The notes below the pieces were generated by a model. It was not told where the DNA came from. It worked only from the letters and a program-made list of their open reading frames with translations, and ran no database searches. Below, one piece after another: positions 52,880 through 63,728 of a DNA stretch of 64,000 nucleotides. This stretch comes from Todiramphus chloris collaris (lineage: Eukaryota; Chordata; Aves; Coraciiformes; Alcedinidae), in assembly GCA_025345505.1 (NCBI GenBank), contig JANVCC010000040.1:8958023-9022022 (forward strand). The letters are read 5' to 3'. The stretch's first letter is position 1; each line of letters starts with the position of its first letter. The position numbers and the translations under genes are program-made.

Positions 52880-53440
52880 CTCTAGTGAGCCTGGTTTCAT
52901 CGCCTTGCCCCCTCAAGCCTAATTTAAAGCCCTCTCAATGAGCCCCACCAACTCATGAGCGAGAACCCTGCTCCCTCTTTGAGACCACTGAGCTCTGCTG
53001 CCAGCAGGCCCAGTGCCCTGTAAATGTGCCTGTGATCTAAAAAGCCAAAATTCTGCCAGTGGCACCAGCTTCTGAGTCATGTGTTCATCTGGTACATTCT
53101 CCTGGCCCTTTCAGTGTTCTTCCAGCCACTGAAGGGATTGAGGAAAACATGACCTGTGTTCCCGATCCTTCAGCCAATCTCCCTTTTAATTGCTTTTGTA
53201 CTTCTATCTGCAATCTCACCACTTCCAACCTGCATTACCAGCAACGGGGAATAACCTGATGGCTGTACCAGACCAGGGAGTTGCCTGGTCATGTCTCGGA
53301 CCCAGGCCCCAGGGAGACGATAGTGCCCTGTAGGATGGGTCCAGTCAGCACATGGGGCTCTGTGGTCCCCTCAGAAGGGAATCGCCTATGACAATGACCC
53401 TCTTTTTTTCCTTAACACACAGAGTCCCAACATGTGGGCT
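52880..53440 (-). pseudogene. CR1 ORF1 esterase-like domain, broken
   Basis: CR1 ORF1 encodes an RNA-binding protein with a SGNH-type esterase domain. The minus strand shows KEKKRVIVIGDSLLRG (the GDSL-like block with the nucleophile Ser), then GAWVRDMTRQLPGLVQPSGY and SPLLVMQVGSGEIADRSTKA (equivalent to the usual VRD...PLLVFQVGSDE... region), then HVFSSIPSVAGR, and near the end GLLAA. Several in-frame stops and at least one frameshift interrupt it, so it is a fossil. It is unusual for avian CR1 copies to retain this region at all. Confidence 0.85.
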
Positions 53441-54240
53441 GGCTCACCCTAGGCAACTCCCCAGTCGGACTTTCATTGACATCACTTCCCTGTCCTTCCA
53501 GTTCCAGAGCCCCAAGCCTGTTGTGCAGGGGCAGCTAGGGAGGCAAGGGAGGCCAGGAGAGGATTCGCCTGCGCCCCGTGCAGGGACCCGTTTCTGTTCC
53601 CTCTCAGGCCCGCTCCTGCCTGGCGGCAGCAGGGGTGGGGATCACCTCTGCCTTGGCGGAGGCTCCACCTGCTGCCCTCGCCTCGGGGCCCCGCCGATCC
53701 ATCTCCTCTCACACTCCCTGCTCCTTCACCCTCCCACAGCCTCTCGGAGAGCAGGCCGCTCACCCGCTGGCACCGCACGCACGGGTGCTCTCCCTTGCCC
53801 TCCCGTCCCAGTGCCAGGCCGGAGACCAGGACAGCCCGTGCGGGAGCTCCCTCTGGGCCGCCTCGCTCCCGCTACCGACGGCCCCCCCGGCCCGGTCCCT
53901 CTGGTTTTGGCTCTCAGGCTGAGTGCCGCCCGCTTCTGGAGACCCCCGGGCGCCCCCCGCGCTGCTGCTCAGAGGCGGGACCCGGCTGCGGGCCCGTGTT
54001 CCTAGCAGCGGGAAGGCCAAGGCCGCCCGGCCGCTCCCGCCTGGGCCGCGTTTAAATCTCCCGCGGCTGCCCCGGCAGCGCCCCGCGCGTCGCCAACTCC
54101 GCCCCGCAGGCGCAGCCGCCGGGTCTCTCTCCGTCCCGGTGCCCCGGCTGCGGGGACCCCCTGCCCGCCTCCGGCACCCACTGCTCGCCCACGGGGCTGG
54201 CTGGGGCCGCTGCCTCGCCGTTCGCGGCCTGCCACGTTCA

Positions 54241-56230
54241 ATTAATTTATAAAAAACCTGTACTGTGAAATTCATTTTCACTTTTTGCAGATACAAAAAA
54301 GTTCAGATCTTCAACACCCCAGGTGACGGGTACAGCTGCAGCTCCTTTTTTGCAGTACAGCAGCCCTGTAGTTTCTAGACTTAATCCCGTATAGAATATA
54401 AAATGCCACAGCAGATTGAAATGGCTTCAGGCATTTCTTTTTCCTCTGCAAACAGTCAGTGATCAAAGAGCCACGGGACAGCAGGCTGCAAATATGCCAG
54501 ATCCTCAGCTTGCTTCATAGCACCCAGTTCTCCACATTTTTCTTGGGTTGACTCAGCTCAAGGTCTCATCTGGGAAGCATCAGACTTCAGGACTGTGAAA
54601 TTTGGCTTCTGTAGCTTCCCTGTAGCAGTGACCTAACACATTGCCCACGAGTTGCTCTTTCTGATGGTTTGGATAGAGATTTGCCAAATGATTCCGCAGC
54701 AGCGGGAGCTGAGGCGTGGTGAGCAGGAGTGCACAAGAGGCAATGCACGTGGGCATTGTGCACTATTGCTGCAGACCCAGGAAAGCACTGTTGGCTCATT
54801 AATTCTTAGCTGTGTCGTTAATCTTAGATGCTCACACGTCCTGGGATCCTGCTAGGTCTCCATTTAACACTGCCCTCTTTCATAGTCCTTTTTCCAGCGT
54901 GTGTTCACTGGAACACTGCTGCTCTCTAGCTTTCAAAAGCTGCTTGTACCATCCACCTTTCCGTCACAAATGCTTTCTTCACACACTTCACTGATTGCCT
55001 GTCTAAATTAAACTGGAAACACGCTATCAATTTCCAAAGATGCTACATTTCTTTTGCATGCTTTTAAAATGCAGTAGCAGAAATTCCCCACCTCTGCAAG
55101 GAAGATGATGAAAAGCAGCGTACCTCCCAAGAGCAAAGATACAGGTGATGCTCATGGGAAATGCAGTTCCTGTGGACACAGTGCTCTGCACTGAGAAGTC
55201 AAAGCTGAAAAGCGTACGTACAGGCAAAAGTCGTGGATCAAGTCACACACGTTCACTGCATTTTTCTGCTCACTGGAATGACAACTATCAACCCATGCTG
55301 AAGCCAGCTCCGTGCACACATCAGTGACTCCACTGCCCACCTAGCAGTAGGAAATCTGATCACAGATTGTTTCAGGAGGATCCGCAAGGCTTCAAGCTCC
55401 AGGTGTCTTCGACAGCGTGCCCTCCTCTGGCCACACAGCCAGGACGCAGTCTCATTAGGAGCATGATGGATTTATTCTGTACAGCTTCTAGCACTACTGA
55501 ACACCAGAGATGAAACTGGGCTTCCCTCCGCGGCTTTGGCATTTCAGAGGACCTCAAGGTCCTTTACCAGAGATTCATACAGCACCATACATGGGCAAGA
55601 GAAGGGCTGGTGAGACTCCTGTGAGCAGTGACTTGTTTTTAGTTTATCTACCTTCTTATGTCAACAGAAAAGAAAGAATACAGAAACGAGGGGGGGGGAT
55701 GTAAGGGCATTTAACCTGCTTATGAAGATGCTCCAATACATCTGGATGGCCTTGAGAACAAGTCTGTGGCTGCATTCAGGGGGCACCAGGTGCTGCAGTG
55801 AACCCCCCAAGGGCCCAGGGACTGCAGGAGCCATGGGGCAGCCTGCACACAGGTGTTATCTCCCCTGTTGTTGTTCACAACAAGGGCTGACAGGGTGAAA
55901 GAAATACTAGCACTAGGAAAATCAGTAATTCCAGAAAAAGTGAGGTTTGTACGAGAAATCTGATGCAGCTAAACACCCTTCATTATCTCCAGAACAGGGG
56001 TTGGAGTTTTTATCTCAGGATAAAAGATACAGCCTCTGGTAAATCACCCTTTTAATGTAACATTTGTGTAAGAAAGGTCTGAGGCTTGGCCAGCTCCTAA
56101 AAGGAACGTTTCAAAACTGAGTGCAGGGCTCCACTTATGACATTTATTGCCTTACCAGGATGGATGTACTTTTCTCCCACCTGCAAACCTAAGGAAATAC
56201 TCTCCTTCACAACTCTACATGCTCAAAATT
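54241..56230. other. intergenic DNA, no gene recognised
   Basis: AT-rich again after the sharp G+C drop at about 54,240. Short frames only, none recognised. A G9 run occurs near 55,691. Confidence 0.55.
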
Positions 56231-56930
56231 AATAGAATCATACAATACCAGCTTGGAAGGGACCTCAAGGATCATCTAGTCCAACCCTTCAAGACTAAAA
56301 ATAAAATTATATATATTTATATATATTTTAAATGAGGTGTCCCAGCACTTTGTCAAGCTGAGTGTTAAAACTGTCCAGTGTAGGGGAATCCACCACTTCC
56401 CTTGGGAAATTCGTCCAATGTCTAATTTTTCTCATGGTGAAAAATTTTCTTCTGGAATCAGATCAGAATCTCTCCAGGAGTAACTTGTACCCATTACCCC
56501 TTGCCTTTTTCATGGGACTTGGAAACTTGGGACTTTCCATAGACTTGGTAGCCACCTTTTATGTACTGGTACATGGTAATAAGGTCTCCCCTAAGCTTTC
56601 TCTTCTCAAGGCTGAACAAACAGAGTTTTCTCAGCCCTTCTTCACACAGCAGCTCTTCCAGTTCTGATCATCCTTGTGGCCCTTCTCTGGACTCTTTTCA
56701 GCCTGTCCACGTCTTTTTTGTGTAGTGGGGACTAAAACTGAACACAGTACTCAAGGTGTGGTCTGACCAGTGCTGAGAAGAGTGGGATGATGACTTTTTT
56801 ATCTCTGGTAGTGATGGCCTTGGTAATGCAACCCAGTATCCCACTGGCTTTCTTTGCCGCTGCAGCACACTGTTCACTCATGTTGAGCTTGGTGAGGACT
56901 TTGAAATCACTGAGATCTAAAGGCATTTGA
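56231..56930 (-). mobile_element. CR1 LINE, ORF2 C-terminus plus 3' UTR
   Basis: The 3' end (AATAGAATCATACAATACCA, then 'cttggaagggacctcaaggatcatctagtcc' on the + strand) is at the left, and the sequence continues about 700 bases into ORF2. At 56,740-56,926 the minus strand encodes LNMSEQCAAAAKKASGILGC followed by VIIPLFSALVRPHLEYCVQF, the conserved C-terminal block of CR1 reverse-transcriptase protein. It is 5'-truncated at about 56,930. An A+T-rich stretch at about 56,294-56,330 (TATATATTTATATATATTT) interrupts the 3' UTR. Confidence 0.93.
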
Positions 56931-59900
56931 TCAATGAACTGACTTTCATTTCACAGATCTAAAGACAACTTCAGAAGCCTGAACTTTGGAGAGAGGGGTT
57001 GTCCTCTTTGCAACCAGATTTGTCAGCAAGTGAGAGCTCTTTGATCTGGATCACTTTGCAAAGGCTTCTCCTGACCTTTCCTCCCACACAGAGGCATCTC
57101 CTGGGACACAGATCCATCAGAGGCTTTGAATTCGGTTCATATTCTTGGACTTTTCTTGTGAATTTATCCTCCATTTGAATGATTAATCTGATAACAAAAT
57201 TCAGATTTTCTTACAACCTTCCTGTGAGAAGCCAAGTTCCGTTTTGTATTTGGTACCTGACTGTTGATTCCTTTAGATCCAGGGAAATTTGTAATTAGGT
57301 TATCAAGTGTGGAAACTGCATCGTGCAGCTCTCCCTTTACCAGTGTTTGACAGAGTCCACCTGCCTGAGCTGGGGCAGCTGTGGGTAGGACTTCTCAATA
57401 AGGGAAGAAAGAGGTCCTGGGTGAGCTCTCTCCTTAGTAAAGAGGAGACCATAGACATCCATCCCTGGCTGAGATTTGTAGCACGAAACGTGGTATGAAA
57501 AGACAGATGAGAAGAAAGATGCTTACACAGATGGGAAATCCCCTGCTTTGTTCATCCAAACAGCCATAGCATTAGCTAGATTCCTACTTGCTCAGCAGTA
57601 TTTGTGAACTGAATGAGTTTAGGACACAGATTTATTTATCATTGACTAGAACGGACTTAACCAAGAGCCATGAACACCTGCATTAATCGTTACAGTAACA
57701 CGTGGGTGCTGATGAGAAAAGGCTCCCAGTACTCCCACTAGTTACCTGGTCAAATGCAGCGAGGGTCTTCTTATAGGTGACAGACTTGGACAAGGACATG
57801 AATAGGAAAAAAAAAAGAGCAAAAAAAAAAAAGCAGTTAACAACTTGAAGTTTTAAGGCAGCCAACAGTGACCTCTTCTGGGGTTTTGCTGAATTTCTGC
57901 CGGGAAAACAGGTATGTGAAACCCAGTGGCTGTAAACTCTTGTGTTTTCACATCACTCTTCGTCTGTTTAAAAAGAATGATGTGTGCAACACTAAGCAGC
58001 AGTTGGGAAACAAAGCCATTCTAAAATCGTTTTTCAAGTTGTTACTGCCAATCTTCGGTACTGAATATTAGACAGACTACCTGGATCTCTAGGCCATGGT
58101 CCAGCACATCTTTACTTGTACCATATATTAAGCCAGAGAAAATTTTCACAGTGAACTCACTGGATGCTGGTCTGGATGCTAAAATACTCCGGATTTGTGT
58201 CTAGGTTCAATATCATAAACCAGAAATTCTCCAGACGGTTAAAAGTCTGGAAATGCCACTCTGCCCCCTCTTTGTGCCCAGCAACATCACTTACACAACA
58301 TTGCTGTGTGAAACAGTTTCAGCTCTTCCTTCAGCCCCCCTCAGAGAAATTCTAACTCCAGCACCACCTAGAAAAATATCTCAGGAACCCTGAAGCTCTT
58401 CTTGAATTTACATTGCTTGAAATATTTAGTGCTCCAGTCTGGATCTTTGCCACTTGAGTCTCTCCCTCCTCTATTCCTCTTTGCAGTGGGAAGTCCCAAG
58501 AGAGTTTCCCTAGGTCCTTCCGAGCAACTCTGCAAAATTCATTTGAGCTTCCCCTTTAAGCTCCAGCAATGTTAAAACAACTGTAAATACTCAAGTTTGT
58601 AAATCGGACCTCAGTTCTTAAAGTTTTCAAAGCTTAACTAATCACAACAGCAATGGGTAACCTTTTCGCAAATTGTCAAGAAACTGTAGTGATCCTATGT
58701 GTGTGCTCAACATAACTGAAAGACCAGCAAAATAACTTCCAGTGACAGAACAGCTGTTAACAGAGAATAATAATCAGAAACAAACAGATGATGAACAGCT
58801 ATGAAAGACAAAATAAAGTTTCATAAGCACAACTGAAATTTCAGGAGAAATAAACAAATTCTGAGATCTGTTTTCAAATCCATTGTAACAATAGTAACAG
58901 GGCTTTGCCCATCACTACAGGCATCTGTGCAAGAATCAATCTGAGGAAAGGCAGAAGGCTAACAAGGAAAAATGAGGAAACATCTGAGCAGGTGAGATTG
59001 ATTGAGTTAAAGGAATTAGGGAGGTTGGCTGGTTTTTCTTCAGGTTTTGGAGATCAAGCTGAAATAGAAACCCAGGATTTCTGCCTTGTGAGAGAAAAAC
59101 AAAACAAAACACCAAACCAAAAAAGCCCCAACAAAAATAAATATAAGAACTTGTAATAAAAGATTTTTGTGATGGATGTTTAGCTGCTCCAAAAGACAAG
59201 GAAACATTGTGAAACACAGTCGAATTATTTAATCTCTGAAGAATCAGAATAAAGGAATTTTTATTTGAAAGGCTCTGATGCTGTAGCTCAGACAGACTGG
59301 GTACAGTAGCACTGGTGCAGTTGGCTGTAGCAGTTCCAGTGCTCCCAGATGTGAAGTCACTGTCTACATGCTGGGGAGTCCCTCAGAAGGTATAATAAAT
59401 ACCTGCTGGACACTTGCTGCTCTGCACTGAAGTTACATTCTGGCTTCTCATTTCTTCAGCATTATGCAGCTTTCCCTGAACGCCCTGCTTCAGCCAGGAA
59501 TGTTAATTGCCTCTTTTTTTTTTTGCCTGTGCAGATGCACTGTGCCTGGAAGCTGGGGAGGGCACTGCTTAGGCTCTTGAGGAGGTCAATAAGCAATTAG
59601 CTGAAGGTTCACATGTTGGCAGGGGCAATGATCTGTGCTGGTGATCTGCTCAGACTCTAGTTTCCTGAAGCTTTGTGAAAAAGCACAAATGACTCTTCTC
59701 ATAGAAGAATTGTTCATTGTCAAGAGCAAATAAAGACTATCTTCGACAAAAATCTATGATCTGTTTGCAAGTTCATGATAAAAGCAAGGGGTACGGCTGG
59801 GCCAAATTACAGATTACGGAGATTTCTTGCAATTGACTTTGCCTTAGAAGGACAGCCCAGCCTGGCCCCAGTGCTGGAGCAGCGGGAGTGCCGGGCACCA

Positions 59901-60079
59901 TCGCTCCTCTCCTGCCGGCCACACTGCTTCGGTCCAGGGCAGGATGCCGTGGCCCTTCCTGGGCACGCTGCCGGCTGCTGTTCAGCAGGGTGCCCACCAG
60001 CGCCCCCAGGTCAGCCCTTACTCAGGAGTCTCTCTGCAAAGGCACCCAGGGTACTCCTAACACTGACTCGACAGAAGGG
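56931..60079. other. intergenic DNA grading into G+C-rich DNA
   Basis: No protein recognised. Notable points are an A-rich tract near 57,807-57,831 and a strong acceptor-like site (T11 then GCCTGTGCAG) ending at about 59,535 with no matching donor of quality. G+C rises steadily from about 59,780. Confidence 0.5.
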
Positions 60080-60161
60080 AAAAAATGCGGTTTAGCTTGG
60101 GCCCGCCCAGCAGCATTTCCTCCAGCGTCACCAGCGCTTCCACAGGGCACAGCGCCATCTT
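60057..60161 (-). CDS. possible start exon of an unidentified protein (weak)
   Basis: Beginning at the ATG in AAGATGGCGC (about 60,159) the minus strand encodes 33 codons starting MALCPVEALVTLEEMLLGGP and then a stop. Its composition (hydrophobic-acidic alternation, Leu-rich helix-like) differs from the Arg/Pro/Ala noise of the rest of the island. A donor inside or just past the frame (for example CTG|GTGACG or CTGA|GTAAGG near 60,017) could splice it onward, but none is strong. Alternatively this is an upstream ORF or chance. Confidence 0.22.
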   Translation of the reverse strand, partial: KMALCPVEALVTLEEMLLGGPKLNRIFSLLSSQC

Positions 60162-60770
60162 TCGTCTACCGCTTTTACTACAGACGTTACCTTCCAAAGG
60201 AACTGTGCTACACAGAAACAGCCGCGGCGCTGCCCCGGGCGGAGGCCGAGCCCTTCCCGGGCTGCGGAGCCCCGGCCCCGCGGAGGGGGGGCCCGGCAGC
60301 GGCCCCTGAGCACAACGTGCGGCAGGCGCGCGCGTCACGGAGACGGCGGCGGCCGCCATTTGCCGCGGGGCTGCAGGAGATGGCGGCGGGCGCTGAGCCC
60401 TTGGGCTGCCGCCGGCCCGGCACCTCACCCAGGGCCAAGAGCCCCCGCGGGCGGGCTTCTGTATCCCCTCCCTGTCTGAGCGGGGCGTGGGAGCCACGTC
60501 TGCCCTGGCGGGGCGGGGAGGGGCGGGCGTGGCCTACGCAGGCCCATGGCGCTGGCTCCCCCCCCTCGGGCCGCCTGGCACGGCCCCAGAGTAGCGTGGC
60601 TGTGGCCGGCGGGGTCTGCTCGGCTCCGCTGCGGGTCGAGACCGGCCCCCCGCGCTGGGAGGTGGCGCTGAAAACCACCAACTCGGCAGCTCCTGCGCCC
60701 TGGCCGCCTCCACACGCGGGCCGTGCTGGGGAGAGGAGGCGGCCGGCGTGAGGCCCTCGCTCGGGCTCCG
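60080..60770. promoter_or_regulatory. second CpG island, putative promoter of an unidentified gene
   Basis: About 690 bases of CpG-dense, G+C-rich DNA. It contains several ATGGCGGC/AAGATGGCGC words (for example at 60,380 on + and near 60,160 on -) that match the YY1-type site often found at housekeeping promoters and start codons. On the minus strand a short frame starts inside AAGATGGCGC and reads MALCPVEALVTLEEMLLGGP before ending at 60,057; this does not look like random CpG-island translation but matches no protein I know. On the + strand a frame from 60,379 reads MAAGAEPLGCRR. Direction of transcription is unresolved; it could be bidirectional. Confidence 0.6.
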
Positions 60771-60865
60771 GGGTGGATCCCTTTGCAGGCTCGGGCCGCC
60801 CCCGCTGTTAGTGTCGGCTCCAGCTCCACCCGTCCGACCAGCCTTTGAGTGTCACTCAAGTGTTT

Positions 60866-60985
60866 GGGTTGGGAGAGACCTTTCAAATCATGGAGCCCAA
60901 CCGTTCCCCCGCCACTGCCAGGGCACCGCTAACCCCAGCCCCTCAGCACCACATCCACAAAGACTTGAGATTTGCCTCAGATGCC
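60866..60985 (-). mobile_element. CR1 LINE, degenerate 3' fragment
   Basis: A + strand stretch 'gtttgggttgggagagacctttcaaatcatggagcccaacc' followed by 'ccactgccagggcacc' and 'cagcaccacatccac' corresponds to the reverse complement of a CR1 3' end. It is shorter and more diverged than the other copies and lacks the terminal AGAATCAT unit. It lies at the right shoulder of the CpG island at 60,080-60,770. Confidence 0.75.
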
Positions 60986-63728
60986 CAGTTCCCTTCCAAA
61001 CCCCAGAGGCAGCTTCCAAAGCCTCTGCCAGTCTGGGCCGGTACTTCCTGCTGCTCCGGAGTCGGGCAAAGCAGCTCCAGCGTAGGAGAGGCACGTCCTG
61101 CCTTCAGCAGCTGCTGTCAGCCTTCATCTTCCTCCTGGCTGCCTCTCCCTCGAGCTTGCTGTCGAGGAGAGGCGTACACAAACAGACGGAGCTGGCACAA
61201 AAACCAAGTGAATAAGCAAATGCAATGGTAATTCTGGAGGCAGTGTCGTGCTGCCTCCAACGTAAAATAAATCGGTATTTAATTAGCAAGTCTGGGTCCA
61301 CTTGTTCTGTAACGTGCTTGTGCCAAACAGGCTAATCCCACACACTCCCCCAAACCGCTTCAGGTGCTGCGAGACAATTTTACAGCTTCTTACCCTAAAC
61401 CAGTTGCACTGTGGTTGGCAGGAGGACCCCAGGGATCTCCACCACGCCCTCCTCTCCTATTCCGAAATCACCAGCCAGCCCAAGGAGGTGGACGTACCCA
61501 GGGAACGGGAGGAGGAGAAGCGGGTGCTGGAGCTGGAATATGGCTCTCACCCTCAGGCTGTGGCCGCGGGGCTGCCCAGACGGTTGTTCCATCAGCACCA
61601 CCACACCCAGACACATTGTTCCTGGCAGCCTTGGGGTGGTTGGAAGAAAGAAGGCAAGCTGGTGGACATTGCAGCAACCTGTCCACCCTGTGCCGTAGAG
61701 CTGGCCTGATGGGGCAGGGAGTGTCTGGGGCCTCCCTGTCTCCTCCAGCACCGAGAGCGGGTGCCAGGGAGGCGGGTAAACAGCTGGGCGTGCAGCGGTA
61801 CTTTCCAGCCACCCTCAGAGCCTCCAGAGTTTCCATACCGCCTGTCGCAGCTGTTGACACGCTGACCAGTTCAGTTTCTTCAGGATCTGGGTGTCAGGGT
61901 AGAAGGTGCAGCAGCAGCAAGAATTGTGCCTGTTCCCAGTGCTGGAAAAGCAGCAAAGGAAGGGTTTAAAGTGGTTGTACAAGTCGTTGCCCTAAATGTG
62001 CCTCGCACCCGCTGCTGGAGAGCAGGACCTGTGGTCAGCAGAGCAAGGACCTTTCCCTTCATGGCCAGGAGAGCTGCAGTGATCCTCCCATGGGGTTACT
62101 TTACCTTAACCAGAGCTTCACGGGCTTCCACAGCCCATGTTCTCCTCATGCCTTCCCTGCCCCTCCTCCTCCCCCTCAGTAGTGGGACTTGGACACACAA
62201 GAGGCATTGGCAGGGCACCGTGGGGCAGCTCAGCAGGACACTGGTGACCCCGGGCTGGACCAATCTCCCTTTGCTACTAGCTACCTGTGGTGCTGGGGCA
62301 CCGGGCATGACCCTCAGCAGAGGAGAACAAATGAAACAGCTTCTCCCTGGGAGCTGGACCAGCCGGGGATTGAGGGGTCAGATCAACCCGAGGGGAGCTG
62401 TGTTCCCCACCCCGGCACACCAAATCCAGCAGCAGATGGTGGTCGTGTGCACGTCCCCACAGTGCTCCCAGCTGCACCGTACGGGGGCCGAAGCCACCAG
62501 TGACTCAGAAGGCACCCACTGAGCAGAGAGCCAGGCCCAGGGGGCTCAAGGATGCTCCCAACCAGCCCCACTCTCAGGGCTTGACTCCCCTCACATGGGC
62601 ACCATAGGGTGGCTGCAGCACCCAAGCAGCACCCCAAGGTTTTGTGGTGCCATGAGCCACGTGGGCAGCACAGGGAGCTCCTCTGCTGGCAGCCATATCT
62701 CCCTGGCTCCCTGCAAAGCTGAGCTGTGGGGCTTTGAGGAGTTGAAATCCCCACATACGCACTCTCTTGCATGAGGCCACCAGTGAGCCCTGCCCACAGC
62801 GGTCTCCTCCATTCCCCTTGGGCACAAATGGCACCTGCAAGCAGAGTCCCGCTCAATAGCAAAGGGTTAAGCACCAGGCCAGATATGGGGGAAGCTTTCA
62901 TCTCCTCCTTCTCTTTGCCAGGGTTTAAATTTAGTCCCTGCATGAACCCAGATGACTTGGGCATCAGGTTGCTGCGGGGCTGGCAGCGCCAGGGAGCACC
63001 TGCTACTGCTGCTCCACTGCAACAAATCCCCCCAAAAGCCGGGACTGGGTTCCGCTGGTGGCATTCGGGGCCGGCAAGCTGCGGAGACCCTCACGCCATG
63101 CTGGGCGCCCCAGCCACTTGCTTTGGGTCCCCCCCCAAAAAAGGCAAATAGAAGCCATCCATCATTCGGCTCTTGTGAGTCCTGGAGGTGCTCGGTGCCC
63201 GGGTTGATTTGGGGTGGTTTGGGGGGAAGTCCCCAGGATGGGGACACGCCATCCCTGGGGCAAGGTGGGCAGAGTCACTGGGAAGGGAGCTGTGGCAGGG
63301 ACAGAGCAGTGGCCCAGGGCCACGTTGGGGATGGGGGGGTCTGTGGGTCACCCAGCTCCAGGGTGGCCCGTCCAGCTGCTCGGGAAGGCATGGTCTGGGT
63401 ACCATTGTGGGGCACAGGGACACCCTGGCACATCGCCTGCAGATTTAGGGAGCAGCAGTGCGGGGTGAGGGGGCTGGGGCTGGTGCTGGCAGCCCCCTGG
63501 CATCCCCCTGTGGCTGGGGGCAGAGGTGGCATCCCTGCAATGCTCTTGGCATGGCCTCCCCCGGGCTGGCGCTCGCTGACGACGTCCATGTGATCGAGGG
63601 GCTGCTCCGATCCCGATGCTGGGTCCAGCTGCCGCTGTGACAGTGAGGGAGCCAGAAGGTCGGGCCGGCGTCCCTGGTGGAGTGTCCCTGGCACCAAGGA
63701 GGGTCCCTTTGCATCGGTCATCCCTACC
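60986..63728. other. G+C-rich DNA upstream of the terminal open frame, no confident gene
   Basis: Many long overlapping open frames occur on both strands (up to about 200 codons) because stop codons are rare in G+C-rich DNA; none shows a recognisable domain or splice pattern. This may be promoter-proximal sequence, an intron, or untranslated exons of the gene that begins at 63,729. An acceptor-like site (CTGTGACAG) occurs at about 63,643. Confidence 0.45.

Larger units (their letters stand above)
52344..54240 (-). mobile_element. CR1 LINE copy, 5' two-thirds retained, 3' part missing
   Basis: Reading the minus strand from right to left there is a very G+C-rich, CpG-dense block (about 54,240 to 53,480), then CR1 ORF1 (KKRVIVIGDSLLRG near 53,385), then ORF2 endonuclease sequence (VCYRPSNQDEEVDS near 52,800; VGDFNLPDICWKHNT from 52,724). 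The right edge at about 54,240 is an abrupt change from AT-rich to G+C-rich DNA, consistent with a CR1 5' boundary. About 100 residues of endonuclease between the end of ORF1 and the VCYRP motif are missing. Recognisable CR1 ends near 52,344-52,400, before any reverse transcriptase or 3' UTR. That the G+C-rich block is CR1 5' sequence, not host, is inference. Confidence 0.82.

Noticed and set aside
53352..54296. 217-codon (+) and 178-codon (-) open frames in a G+C-rich block
   Set aside because: The block is contiguous with CR1 ORF1 and its frames are composition artefacts; no host-gene domain or splice pattern is visible.
59500..59600. Strong acceptor-like site (T-run then GCCTGTGCAG) at about 59,535
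   Set aside because: No matching good donor downstream and no conserved-looking frame; probably a chance T-run.
61364..63593. Numerous 100-210 codon frames on both strands near the right end
   Set aside because: They overlap each other in most frames, have no recognisable motif and no consistent splice signals; typical of G+C-rich non-coding DNA.
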